DNA of 64,000 bases. Source: PALSA-612 sp963704335 (lineage in GTDB: Bacteria; Actinomycetota; Thermoleophilia; Gaiellales; Gaiellaceae). A program made the translations under genes and the position numbers. Location of the stretch: the NCBI GenBank assembly GCA_963704335.1, contig OY969889.1, positions 1,178,001 through 1,242,000 of the forward strand. The letters are read 5' to 3'. Below, in pieces: positions 16,352 to 26,764 of this stretch; the stretch's first letter is position 1; the number at the start of each line of letters is the position of its first letter. The notes beneath the pieces were generated by a model. The model ran no database searches. It had not been told where the DNA came from and saw nothing but the letters and a program-made list of their open reading frames with translations.

Positions 16352-17194
16352 GTGCGCAGGGGGGTGGCCATCGGGGCAGGGCTTGTCACGGCCGTGGTGC
16401 TCGCGGTGCTGGCCGGGAGCGCGGCGTCCAGCGACATCTACATCACGGGCCAGGTGCTGGCGCGTATCCCTGGCAAGAACATGGCCACCGTGCAGATCGC
16501 GTGGGACTACAAGTGCCTCGGCGAGGACGGCGGCGACTACAAGTGGACGCTCAAGGTCGTGCGCATGGAGCCTGGAACCGAGAAGACGACGACTCTCGGC
16601 ACCGGGACGACGGAGCGCGGCAACAAGCCCGTCCAGCTGCCGTTCGGCCGGTACCTGCCCAAGTCAGACCCGTACTTCTGCGAGACGAGCCGCGGACAGG
16701 GCTACGAGAAGCCCGAGCTCGGCGGCCAGTTCACCGTTCCGGACTACTGCGCCTGGACCGTCGCTTCGGTGCGCGGTCTCGTCCAGCACGAGCACGGGAC
16801 GGTGGTCAAAGCCGCGCGGCCTGGCTCGTCGGTGACGCGAGGCGACGTGGTCGTGACGCCTCGTGGCGGACAGGCGGTGCTGCGCGCCGCGGCAGCGGAC
16901 GGGACGACGACGATCTCGGGCGGCTCCGAGCTGAAGGTCGACGTGAAGCACTGCCCGGGCAAGAGCGGCTGGAAGCTCCTGCTCGATGCCGGCAGCCTGA
17001 CCGCGGCCGTGCCCAAGAGCGCGCCGGCGAAGGCCGACTTCACGACCGCCACGAAGAACGCAACGGTCACGGGCGGCGCCGGTGCCCGCTGGAAGGTGGA
17101 GTACGCCAAGCGGCGGACGAAGGTTCGCGCGCTGGCCGGCCAGGTGCGTGTCGGCGGAAAAGTGCTGAAGCCCGGGCAGACGACGACCGTCTAG
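16352..17194 (+). CDS. Exported FecR-domain-like protein
   Basis: A 280-residue protein with an N-terminal hydrophobic signal (VAIGAGLVTAVVLAVLAGSA). The middle contains two cysteine-bearing segments (WDYKCLGEDGGDYKW, DPYFCETSRGQGY). The C-terminal half has FecR-like features: VKAARPGSSVTRGDVVVTPRGGQAVLRA, TTISGGSELKV, LLLDAGSLTAAVPKSAPAKADFTTATKNATVTGG and VRALAGQVRVGGKVLKPGQTTTV. FecR domains outside signalling systems are surface or periplasmic binding modules. It starts 10 nt after the membrane protein gene and probably closes this operon. Confidence 0.65.
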   Translation: MRRGVAIGAGLVTAVVLAVLAGSAASSDIYITGQVLARIPGKNMATVQIAWDYKCLGEDGGDYKWTLKVVRMEPGTEKTTTLGTGTTERGNKPVQLPFGRYLPKSDPYFCETSRGQGYEKPELGGQFTVPDYCAWTVASVRGLVQHEHGTVVKAARPGSSVTRGDVVVTPRGGQAVLRAAAADGTTTISGGSELKVDVKHCPGKSGWKLLLDAGSLTAAVPKSAPAKADFTTATKNATVTGGAGARWKVEYAKRRTKVRALAGQVRVGGKVLKPGQTTTV

Positions 17195-17199
17195 TCCGT

Positions 17200-17586
17200 C
17201 TAGCGCTCGAGCTCGACCGCCTCGATGTCGGGCAGCTCGACGGAGAGCGGCTCCCAGAAGCGACCTCCGTCCCGCGAGAGATAGAGCCGATTCCGTCCGG
17301 CGAAGAGGACGACGTCGGGATCGTCCTCGAGCACGGCCACCGCGAAACCGGGCGGCAACCCGCGTCCCGACTCCCGCCACGTCTGGCCGGCGTCGTGCGA
17401 CACGACGAGTGGCGGGCGCGCGTCGACGACAACGACGACGGTCGAGCCCGCCGCGCCGGCGCAGACGACGCGTGGCAGGCCCGTGTCGAGCCGCTGCGGC
17501 TCGACCTCGCCTGCCCCCGGCTCTATGTCCTCGGTCTCGAGATCGACCTCGAACACGCCGTCGACGGTGGCGACGCGAGCGATCAT
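17200..17586 (-). CDS. Small BNR/beta-propeller-like protein
   Basis: A 128-residue protein from ATG 17586. It contains Asp-box-like units VVSHDAGQTWRESGRGL and LYLSRDGGRFWEPLSV, the S/T-x-D-x-G-x-x-W motif of BNR and sialidase-type propellers, with preceding strands VDARPPLVVS and DPDVVLFAGRNR. Two or three blades are visible, too few for a full propeller, so it may oligomerise. No signal peptide is seen. It overlaps the CytX-like transporter gene by 4 nt and is thus downstream of the same TPP riboswitch; a link to thiamine precursors is inference. Confidence 0.65.
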   Translation of the reverse strand: MIARVATVDGVFEVDLETEDIEPGAGEVEPQRLDTGLPRVVCAGAAGSTVVVVVDARPPLVVSHDAGQTWRESGRGLPPGFAVAVLEDDPDVVLFAGRNRLYLSRDGGRFWEPLSVELPDIEAVELER

Positions 17587-18902
17587 CGGCGCCGGTCCCA
17601 GAGCGTGACGAGCGACGCGAGCACGAACGAGAGGGCGAAGCTCGGCAGCGAGGCGCCGGTGCCTGCCGGCTCCGCGTGCGCCAGCAGGTCGGTCCACGCG
17701 CTCGGCCCCGTGGGATGGAGCCACTGGTAGAGGCAGAAGCCGGCCAGCCACGCGACGATCATCAGCGGCCGGAACGGCGGCGCCTCGAAGACGTCGGCAC
17801 GCGTGTAGCTCCTGCCTGCGAGCAGCCAGTGGGCGAGTAGCACGCCGAACAGCGGCACGAAGAAGGAGCCGAGCAGGAACAGGAACGTCTCGTACTCCGC
17901 CCAGGTGATCAGCAGCGCGCCGACGGTGGCGGCGGTTGCGGCGACGCCGATCAGCAGGCGCTGCGGTACGCGCGGGAGCACGTTCTGCAGCGAGACCGCC
18001 GTCGAGTAGACGTTCGCGAACGCCTCGTCCGTCTCATCCACGGTGAGTGCGAGCAGCGCGAGCCCCGCGGCGAGGCCGCCGGCTGCAATCGACGTCATCA
18101 GCTCGGTGGGGTCGCTGTAGGCGGCGCTCGTCGTCACGAGCAGCGCACCCAGCGCATAGAGCCAGGCGTTCGGGATGAGGTAGCCGACGGCTGACCCGGC
18201 GAACGCCGACCGGCCGTCACGCGAGAAGCGCGTGTAGTCCGCGATCAGCGGCAACCACGAGGCCGGTAGCGCGATCATCAGGTCGATCCCATACCACAGC
18301 GACTCGCCGCCACCGGGCTGCGACCACGCCGCGCCGAGGTCGGCGTTGTCGATCGTCCACCACGTGAGGTAGACGAGTGAGGCGAGCACGACCCACAGCG
18401 CGAAGCGGCGGACGACGCGCCGCACGACCGTGATCGGGCCCGCGAGCGCCATCGCGGCCGTGAGCAGGCCGAAGACGATCGTCCACAGCCACTTGCCCTC
18501 GAAGCCGAAGACGTTGTCGGACAGAGCTGCGGCGGCCGTGCCGATGACGATCAGCTCGAAGATCGCCCAGCCGAGGTTCTGCGCCACGTTCAGCGCCGTC
18601 GCCCCGTACGAGCCGCGATGGCCGAGCGACGGCCGCATCAGCACCATCGCCGGCACGCGCGCCTGGGCGCCGATGAGCCCGGCCGTGCCGAGCATTGCGT
18701 TGCCGATCAATCCGCCGACCACGATCGCGATCAGCGCATCGCGCAGGGAGAGCGCGGGGACGAGGAACGTCCCGGCGACGAGCACCAGCAGGCTGACGCC
18801 GAGGCTGCCCCAGAGCGCGGCCGTGTCGAGGAAGCCGAGCACCCGCAGCCGCTCGGGCACCGGCTCGATGCCCCAGTACGGTGTCGGCTCGTTCGCTGCC
18901 AC
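17583..18902 (-). CDS. cytX: NCS1-family transporter, CytX-like (thiamine precursor uptake)
   Basis: A 439-residue, 12-helix NCS1 transporter starting at GTG 18902. Features include WGIEPVPERLRVLGFLDTAALWGSLGVSLLV broken at the first helix, GLIGAQARVPAMVLMRPSLG, ALNVAQNLGWAIFELIVIG and PLIADYTRFSRDGRSAF, as in cytosine/purine permeases. The TPP riboswitch immediately upstream, whose 3-prime AGGGAG also serves as the ribosome binding site, identifies it as the CytX subtype, proposed to import hydroxymethylpyrimidine. When TPP is abundant the ribosome site should be sequestered. The second gene in the transcript is a propeller-like protein. Confidence 0.88.
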   Translation of the reverse strand: MAANEPTPYWGIEPVPERLRVLGFLDTAALWGSLGVSLLVLVAGTFLVPALSLRDALIAIVVGGLIGNAMLGTAGLIGAQARVPAMVLMRPSLGHRGSYGATALNVAQNLGWAIFELIVIGTAAAALSDNVFGFEGKWLWTIVFGLLTAAMALAGPITVVRRVVRRFALWVVLASLVYLTWWTIDNADLGAAWSQPGGGESLWYGIDLMIALPASWLPLIADYTRFSRDGRSAFAGSAVGYLIPNAWLYALGALLVTTSAAYSDPTELMTSIAAGGLAAGLALLALTVDETDEAFANVYSTAVSLQNVLPRVPQRLLIGVAATAATVGALLITWAEYETFLFLLGSFFVPLFGVLLAHWLLAGRSYTRADVFEAPPFRPLMIVAWLAGFCLYQWLHPTGPSAWTDLLAHAEPAGTGASLPSFALSFVLASLVTLWDRRR

Positions 18903-18907
18903 GCCGC

Positions 18908-18982
18908 TCCCTTCGCCGGCATTACCCGGATCAGGTTCTCGGGTGTGATCTCAGCCCCGCACGTGCGGAGCACCCCGGTCAG
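18908..18982 (-). promoter_or_regulatory. TPP riboswitch (THI element)
   Basis: Read on the minus strand, the region shows the conserved THI-box blocks in order: CCGGGGTGC, GGGCTGAGATCACACCC, GAACCTGATCCGGGTAAT and GCCGGCGAAGGGA. Pairing of CCGGG with CCGGT-type partners gives the usual P1 and P3-P5 stems. The final AGGGAG is only 4 nt from the GTG start at 18902, so control is probably at translation initiation rather than transcription termination. Confidence 0.93.
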
Positions 18983-19020
18983 CGCAGTCTAATCGGCGGC
19001 GAAGCCGGGCAGGATGGGTC

Positions 19021-19084
19021 GGAGCCGGCCGCCTCCGGAGCGAACGCCGCATTTCCTCCCCGGCGCCGGCACCCGGCCGGCTCC
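19021..19084. repeat. Inverted repeat between riboswitch and copper operon
   Basis: GGAGCCGGCCG (19021-19031) and CGGCCGGCTCC (19074-19084) are exact reverse complements separated by 42 nt, in the 180-bp gap between the TPP riboswitch and the end of the CsoR gene. No T-tract follows on either strand. It could act as a factor-dependent terminator structure for the copper operon. Nothing else recognisable lies in the gap. Confidence 0.35.
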
Positions 19085-19165
19085 GCCGCAGTCGGAGCAT
19101 GAGCGCGTGGCAACGTGCACGACACCCCCGAACGGGTGAACCGGCTCCCCGATCGGGTGAGTTGG

Positions 19166-19452
19166 CTAGCGGGTCTTGGCGAAGCGGCGGACAGCCGCCA
19201 GCAGTTCCTCGCGCTTCTCGGCGGCGACGTTCTCGTCGCCCGACTCGAGAGCGCCCGCCACACAGTGGGAGACATGGTCGTCGAGGATCTCGAAGGCGAG
19301 GCTCTCGAGGGCAGTCGTCACCGCACTGATCTGCGTAATGACGTCGATGCAGTAGCGATCCTCTTCCACCATGCGCTCGATCCCACGCACTTGCCCTTCG
19401 ATGCGGTGCAGGCGGTTCACGAGCTGCTCGCGGTGCTGGGAATAACCGTGCG

Positions 19453-19456
<4 letters not shown>
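19166..19456 (-). CDS. csoR: CsoR copper-sensing repressor
   Basis: A 96-residue all-helical protein. The Cu(I) ligand triad is C36 (YCIDV), H61 and C65 (DHVSHC), the same positions as in Mycobacterium tuberculosis CsoR; the basic helix LVNRLHRIEGQVRGIERM is the DNA-binding surface. It is the last gene of the copper operon and overlaps copA by 4 nt. The expected operator, ATACCC-N5-GGGTAT, lies upstream of copZ at 21774-21790, so an autoregulated copZ-copA-csoR operon is strongly supported. Confidence 0.93.
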
Positions 19457-21560
<2,104 letters not shown>

Positions 21561-21564
<4 letters not shown>

Positions 21565-21764
21565 GCCGCCTCGTAGCCCGCCTCGTCGATGGCCGCGCGG
21601 ATCGCGGCGTCGTCGAGGTCCTGGCCGTACACGACCACGCGCTTCGAGTCGAGGTCGACGTCGACGGACGCGACGCCGCCGACGGCGAGCACCTCCTCGG
21701 TGACGGCTGCCTTGCAGTGGTCACATGACATGCCGGCGACGGTGTACATACGCGTTTCGCTCAC
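21561..21764 (-). CDS. copZ: Copper chaperone CopZ (HMA domain)
   Basis: A 67-residue protein if started at GTG 21764 (MSETRMYTV), or 62 residues from ATG 21749. It is a single HMA domain with metal site GMSCDHCKAAV and the usual beta-alpha-beta-beta-alpha-beta length. It delivers Cu(I) to CopA or CsoR. It is first in the copper operon; the CsoR operator ends 10 bp before the GTG start. I prefer the GTG start because homologues begin MSE-T-x-YTV-x-GM. Confidence 0.9.
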
Positions 21765-21773
21765 GCTTGAAGC

Positions 21774-21790
21774 ATACCCCACTAGGGTAT
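21774..21790. promoter_or_regulatory. CsoR operator
   Basis: ATACCC-CACTA-GGGTAT is a perfect 6+5+6 inverted repeat just upstream of copZ. It matches the GC-flanked TACCC/GGGTA dyad bound by actinobacterial CsoR proteins. It lies in the 29-bp gap between the VKOR gene and copZ, so copZ-copA-csoR has its own promoter here even though VKOR and DsbA genes upstream run in the same direction. Confidence 0.85.
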
Positions 21791-21793
21791 CAA

Positions 21794-22201
21794 TCAGATC
21801 CGGCGAGTTCGCCACACCGCGGCGATTGCCGCCAGCGCAATGACGATGTCGTTGGCGACGCACCACTGGCACAAGGCATCGATCAGCGCGAGCTGTGCAT
21901 AGAGCAGCCACGCGCTGAAGGCCACTCCGACGAGGGCGATGCCGGCCCCGGCAGCGGCGGCCACCGGGCCGGCCACGAGCGCCGTCACGAGCAGTGCGGC
22001 ATAGGCGGCGAGCCCGAGCACGGCCACGGGAACTCCGGCGAGCTTCGCGTACTCCGACTCCTGCACCTGCTCGCAGCCGCCTCCGCCGGCGATGCAGTAC
22101 GGGGAACCGCCGGCGTAGTGGAGGTACGTGAGATAGCCGGCGATCCCGAGGCCGAGTAGCGCCAGCACGCCGACCGCGGCGCGCAGCTGCCGCTCGGTCA
22201 C
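21794..22201 (-). CDS. VKOR-family membrane disulfide-bond enzyme
   Basis: A 135-residue, four-helix membrane protein of the vitamin K epoxide reductase family. Loop cysteines C36 and C43 (SPYCIAGGGGCEQV) and the quinone-side CQWC pair near residues 113-116 are present. It would pass electrons from DsbA to quinone, replacing DsbB. The upstream DsbA-like gene overlaps it by ATGA, which confirms the pairing. The copper operon begins only 29 bp downstream. Confidence 0.92.
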   Translation of the reverse strand: MTERQLRAAVGVLALLGLGIAGYLTYLHYAGGSPYCIAGGGGCEQVQESEYAKLAGVPVAVLGLAAYAALLVTALVAGPVAAAAGAGIALVGVAFSAWLLYAQLALIDALCQWCVANDIVIALAAIAAVWRTRRI

Positions 22202-22902
22202 GAGTCTTGAAGCATGCCGTCCAGCACCTGACGAAACTCGTCGATGGGCTGGGCGCCCTGGAGCAACGTCGGCTGCCCGCCTGCCTTGGTGATCTCGAAC
22301 GACGGCGTCCCCGTGATCCCGCCGGCCTGGGCGTCAGCCTGGGCCGCGCCGATGGCGTCGGCGACCTCTGCCGACTCGCGGCCGTCCATCATCGCGTCGA
22401 CGTCGAGCCCCGGCACCGAGGCGCCGATGTCCCGCAACAGGTCGTCGGTGACCCAGCCGGCGTTCTCGGCGCCCTGGTTGTGGAACAACAGCTCGCCGAC
22501 GTTCCAGTGCTTGTCCTGCATTCCCGCGGAGACGGCCGCTTGCAGCGCCGTGACCGAGTCGTCGCCGAGGATGGCGATGCCCTGGAAGACGATCTTCACG
22601 TCGCCGGGACGCACGTATTCGTCCACGATCGCCGGCAGCGTGCCCACCGCCCACTGGGCGCAAAACGGGCACTGGTAGTCGGCGTACTCGACGATGGTCA
22701 CCGGCGCTCCGGGCCTGCCGAGGACGTTCCCGCTCTGGGGAATGCCTTCGAGCAGGGCCTCGGTCGCAGCGACGCCGTGGACGACACCTGCCGTCTGTTC
22801 GTCATCGCCGCCGGCCACGCTCACGGCGATCAGCACGGCCGCAAGGCCGGCCGCGACGAGGACCACTGCGACGAGCAGGATGTTCTTCGCGCGCTGGGAC
22901 AC
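22198..22902 (-). CDS. Membrane-anchored DsbA-like thiol oxidoreductase
   Basis: A 234-residue protein from GTG 22902. An N-terminal anchor (ILLVAVVLVAAGLAAVLIAVSVA) precedes a thioredoxin-fold domain with the active site YADYQCPFCAQW (C78, C81) and cis-Pro loop GITGTPSF. A helical insertion between (LQAAVSAGMQDKHWNVGELLFHNQG) is DsbA-like. It introduces disulfides into exported proteins and is reoxidised by the VKOR protein encoded next. Many cysteine-rich secreted proteins in this window are possible clients. Confidence 0.9.
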   Translation of the reverse strand: MSQRAKNILLVAVVLVAAGLAAVLIAVSVAGGDDEQTAGVVHGVAATEALLEGIPQSGNVLGRPGAPVTIVEYADYQCPFCAQWAVGTLPAIVDEYVRPGDVKIVFQGIAILGDDSVTALQAAVSAGMQDKHWNVGELLFHNQGAENAGWVTDDLLRDIGASVPGLDVDAMMDGRESAEVADAIGAAQADAQAGGITGTPSFEITKAGGQPTLLQGAQPIDEFRQVLDGMLQDS

Positions 22903-23019
22903 CGAGGTAGAGGTTATGGCGCTGCGGGCCTCGCCGGAATCGGAGGTTGCTACCCAGCCGGGTTCGGTAGGAACTACGGATTCTCCGCCGGGCCGGTGCT
23001 TGGTAACGATGTCGGCACC

Positions 23020-25674
23020 GTGGATCAGGTCCGGGACGTCATCCTGCGCGACGGTCGCACGCTTCGGCTGCGTCCGCCGCTCGCCACTGACAGGGAACGC
23101 CTGCTCGCGTTCTTCCGCGGCCTCTCCGACGAGAGCCTCTACCGACGCTTTCACGGCTTCCCGTCGCTGACCGACGAGCTCGTGGCGCCGGTGGTCGATC
23201 CGGACTGGCGAGAGCGCGGTGCGCTCGTCGGCACCTTCGGTGAGGGGAATGACGAGCGCGTCGTCGCGCTCGCGAACTACGTTCGGCTCCGCGATCCCGC
23301 AACGGCGGAGATCGCGTTCACCGTCGCGGACGAGCTCCAGGGGCATGGCACCGGCACCCGTCTGCTCGAGCAGCTGGCCGAGCCGGCCGCGGCGGCCGGC
23401 ATCGAGTCGTTCGTCGCCGACGTGATGAGCTCGAACCGGCCGATGCTCCGGGTCTTCGAGGAGGCCGGCTTTTCGATCTCGCGCGCGATCGAGCAAGGCG
23501 CTGTCGAGGTACGGCTGTCGATCGAGGCGACCGGCACCTACCGGGAGCGCGTGGACGAGCGAGACCACGTCGCGGTCGCCGCGTCCCTTCAGCCGTTCTT
23601 CTCTCCGCGCACGGTGGCTGTGGTCGGCGCGTCGTCGAGGCGCGGCTCGATCGGCGGTGAGCTCTTTCGCAACGTCCTCGAGGCCGGCTTCGACGGCATC
23701 GCCTATCCGGTCAACCTCAGGGGCGAGCCCGTGGCCGGCGTGCGCGCCTACGCGAACGTCTCCGAGATCCCCGACGAGATCGACCTGGCGGTGATCTGCG
23801 TCGCCGGCGACCATGTGCTCGCGGCGGCCGAGGACGCGCTACGTGCAGGTACGAAGGGCTTGTGCGTCATCTCGGCGGGCTTTGCCGAGATCGGGCCGGA
23901 GGGTGTGGAACGGCAGGCGCAGCTACTCGCCACGACCCGCGCCCACGGCGTGCGTCTCGTCGGACCGAACTGCCTCGGCATCGCGGTCACGCGCCCGCAC
24001 CTGAACGCGACGTTCGCCCCGCGGGCGTTCCCGCCCGGCAACGTGGGCCTCTCCTCCCAGAGCGGAGCGCTCGGCCTCGCGCTGCTGGAGGTCGCCGACG
24101 CCCGCGGCGTGGGCGTCTCGGCGTTCGTCTCGATCGGGAACAAGGCCGACGTCTCGTCCAACGATCTCCTCGAGTACTGGGAGGAGGACCCGGACACGGA
24201 CGTCGTGCTGCTCTACCTCGAGTCGTTCGGCAATCCCAGGAAGTTCGGCCGTCTCGCCAGGCGAGTCGCGCGCACGAAGCCGATCCTCGCGCTGAAGGGC
24301 GGCCGCAGCCGCGCCGGTGCGCGCGCCACGCAGTCGCACACGGCTGCGCTTGCGGGCTCGGAAGCGGCCGTCGATGCGTTGTTCCGTCAGGCGGGTGTCA
24401 TTCGCGTCGACACGCTGGAGGAGCTGGTCGACGTGGCGGCTCTGCTCTCCACGCAGCCCCTTCCCCGTGGCCGCCGCGTGGCGCTGCTCACCAACGCCGG
24501 CGGGCTCGGCATCCTCGCGGCCGACGCGAGCGAGGCGGCGGGCCTCGAACTGCCCGCCCTGGGCGAGGAGACGCGCGCCGCGCTAGCCGAGCTGGTGCCC
24601 TCCGAGGCGAGCCTCGCCAATCCCGTCGACCTACTCGGCTCGGCGACGGAGCAGACGTTCGAGGCCGTGCTGCCGCATGTCCTCAGCGACCCTGGAATCG
24701 ATGCGGTGATCGTGCTGTTCGTGCCGCCCGTCGTCGCCACCTCCGCCGACGTTGCGGAGGGCGTCGTCAGGGCGGCGGAGGCGGCAGACGTGCTCGACAA
24801 GCCCGTGCTCGGCGTGTTCGTCACGCGAGAGGGGACGCCCGCGGCACTGTTACGAGAGCCGCGCCGCGTCGCTGCGTTCTCGTATCCGGAATCGGCGGCG
24901 CGGGCGCTGGGACGGGCGGTGGAACGCGCGGAATGGCTACGGGCGCCTGCCGGCCGGACGCCGGAGCTCGAAGGCATTGACGAGTCGGCGGCGAGGGCGC
25001 TTGTGGCCGGCGCGCTCGAGAGCTCCACGGACGCGTGGCTGGAGCCTGCCGTCGTCCGCCGCCTGCTGACCGCGTACGGCATTCCCGTCGTCGCCGAGCG
25101 CGTCGTCGCGAGCGTCGAGGAGGCCGTGGCCGCGGCGGGCGAGCTCGGCTATCCCGTCGTCGTCAAGACGGCCGAGGCGGGACTGCACAAGACCGATCAG
25201 GGATTGCTCGCGCTCGATCTCGCGGACGAAGGCGAGGTGCGCGAGGCGGCGGCGCGGATCGGCATGCCGGTCATCGTCCAGCCGATGGTGCGCGGCGGCG
25301 CCGAGTTGCTCGCCGGAGTAGTGCAGGATCCGGTCTTCGGCCCGCTGGTCGCATTCGGCCCCGGCGGCGTTTTCGCCGAGCTGATCGGCCAGGCCCAGTT
25401 TGGTATCGCACCGCTCACTGACGCGGATGCCGACGAGCTCGTGCACGGGGGAAAGGCGGGACAGCTCGTGGCCGGCTTCCGTGGGGCGCCGCCGTCGGAT
25501 GCGCCGGCGCTGGCCGACCTCGTGCTCCGCCTGTCACGGCTCGCCCAGGATCTCCCTGAGCTGGCCGAGCTCGACCTCAACCCCGTCATGGGCCTCACCG
25601 AGGGCTGCGTCGCAGTCGACGCGAGGATTCGCGTCAGGCGGACGGATCCGGCTCCGCGCACGAAGACCTGGTAG
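23020..25674 (+). CDS. GNAT acetyltransferase fused to NDP-forming acyl-CoA synthetase domains
   Basis: An 884-residue protein if started at GTG 23020 (MDQVRDVILRDGRTLRLRPP); GTG 22996 is an alternative. Residues 1-165 form a GNAT domain with acetyl-CoA motif VADELQGHGTGTRLL. A CoA-binding domain follows (PRTVAVVGASSRRGSIGGE), then ligase domains with the phosphohistidine segment TQSHTAALAG, and a C-terminal ATP-grasp domain (LLTAYGIPVVAERVVAS, VVVKTAEAGLHKTD, LDLNPVMG). E. coli Pat has the same parts in the opposite order. Relatives acetylate and inactivate acyl-CoA synthetases, so it is probably a protein lysine acetyltransferase; ADP-forming ligase activity is possible. Confidence 0.85.
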   Translation: MDQVRDVILRDGRTLRLRPPLATDRERLLAFFRGLSDESLYRRFHGFPSLTDELVAPVVDPDWRERGALVGTFGEGNDERVVALANYVRLRDPATAEIAFTVADELQGHGTGTRLLEQLAEPAAAAGIESFVADVMSSNRPMLRVFEEAGFSISRAIEQGAVEVRLSIEATGTYRERVDERDHVAVAASLQPFFSPRTVAVVGASSRRGSIGGELFRNVLEAGFDGIAYPVNLRGEPVAGVRAYANVSEIPDEIDLAVICVAGDHVLAAAEDALRAGTKGLCVISAGFAEIGPEGVERQAQLLATTRAHGVRLVGPNCLGIAVTRPHLNATFAPRAFPPGNVGLSSQSGALGLALLEVADARGVGVSAFVSIGNKADVSSNDLLEYWEEDPDTDVVLLYLESFGNPRKFGRLARRVARTKPILALKGGRSRAGARATQSHTAALAGSEAAVDALFRQAGVIRVDTLEELVDVAALLSTQPLPRGRRVALLTNAGGLGILAADASEAAGLELPALGEETRAALAELVPSEASLANPVDLLGSATEQTFEAVLPHVLSDPGIDAVIVLFVPPVVATSADVAEGVVRAAEAADVLDKPVLGVFVTREGTPAALLREPRRVAAFSYPESAARALGRAVERAEWLRAPAGRTPELEGIDESAARALVAGALESSTDAWLEPAVVRRLLTAYGIPVVAERVVASVEEAVAAAGELGYPVVVKTAEAGLHKTDQGLLALDLADEGEVREAAARIGMPVIVQPMVRGGAELLAGVVQDPVFGPLVAFGPGGVFAELIGQAQFGIAPLTDADADELVHGGKAGQLVAGFRGAPPSDAPALADLVLRLSRLAQDLPELAELDLNPVMGLTEGCVAVDARIRVRRTDPAPRTKTW

Positions 25675-25710
25675 CACCTCACGCCTGGCCGGACCTGCGA
25701 GGATTCCGCC

Positions 25711-26764
25711 ATGCAGGCGCTGCGCAAGGTCGCGTCCGAGCCGGGGTTGTCGCTGGAGGAGGTGGCAGAGCCACGCCCGACGCCGACGGACGTCGTCGTC
25801 GAGGTGGAGGCGGCGAGCGTCTGCGGAACGGATCTCCACATTCATCTCTGGGACGGTTGGGCCGCGGGACGGATCCAGCCGCCGGTCACGCTCGGGCCAT
25901 GAGTTCGCAGGCACCGTCGTCGAGGTGGGCGCCGACGTCCGCCACGTCTCGGTCGGCGACTTCGTGTCGGCCGAGAGCCACATCACGTGCGGCGCCTGCT
26001 CGGCCTGCCGCACCGGCAACGGCCATTTCTGCGAGCACACCGAGATCCTCGGCGTCGATCGCGACGGCGCGTTCGCGCGCTACGTGTCCGTGCCCGAGTC
26101 GGTGATCTGGAAGACGAACCGCGAGCAGCTGCCGCCGGAGATCGCGACGCTCCAGGAGCCGTTCGGCAACGCCGTGTTCGCGACGAGCGAGCAGGATCTC
26201 TCCGGGCGCTCGGTGGCCGTGCTCGGCTGCGGTCCGGTCGGGCTGTTCACGGTCGCGATCGCCAAGGCCTCGGGCGCCTCGTCGATCCTCGCCTCCGACC
26301 TCCACCCCTTTCGCCTCGGCCTGGCGAGGAAGATGGGCGCCGACGTCGTCGTCGACGCACGGCAGGCCATCGACCACCAGGGAATGGATGTCGTGTTCGA
26401 GATGTCGGGCTCGCCGCAGGCCATCACGGACGCGATCCGTATCGCGCGGAACGGCGCCCGGATCATCCTCTTCGGCATTCCGTCGCGCGCGGTCGAGATG
26501 GACGTCGCGGCCGCGATCTTCAAGAACCTCACGATCCAGGCCGTCTCCGGCCGCCGGATCTTCGCCACCTGGTACCGCACGCGCTGGCTGCTGGAGAGCG
26601 GCGCCGTCGACCTGCGGCCGCTGATCACCCACGAGTACGGGCTCGACGAGTTCGAGCAGGTGTTCACGAAGCTCGAGGCGGGAGAGGCCTGCAAGATCAT
26701 CGTCTACCCGGGCGGCAAGCCCGGCGGACAGAGACAGGCCGAGGTGGCGGAGGTCGCGCACTGA
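25711..26764 (+). CDS. tdh: L-threonine 3-dehydrogenase, frameshifted
   Basis: A zinc-dependent medium-chain dehydrogenase. The frame from ATG 25711 breaks at a GGG run (25894-25896); removing one G restores GHEFAGTVVEVG and gives a 350-residue protein of normal length. Catalytic zinc ligands are C in ASVCGTDLHIH and H in GHEFAG; the structural zinc has four Cys in CGACSACRTGNGHFC. The Rossmann motif is VLGCGPVGLF. It oxidises threonine to 2-amino-3-ketobutyrate, which the next gene cleaves; the genes overlap as TGATG. The frameshift may be a sequencing error. Confidence 0.88.
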
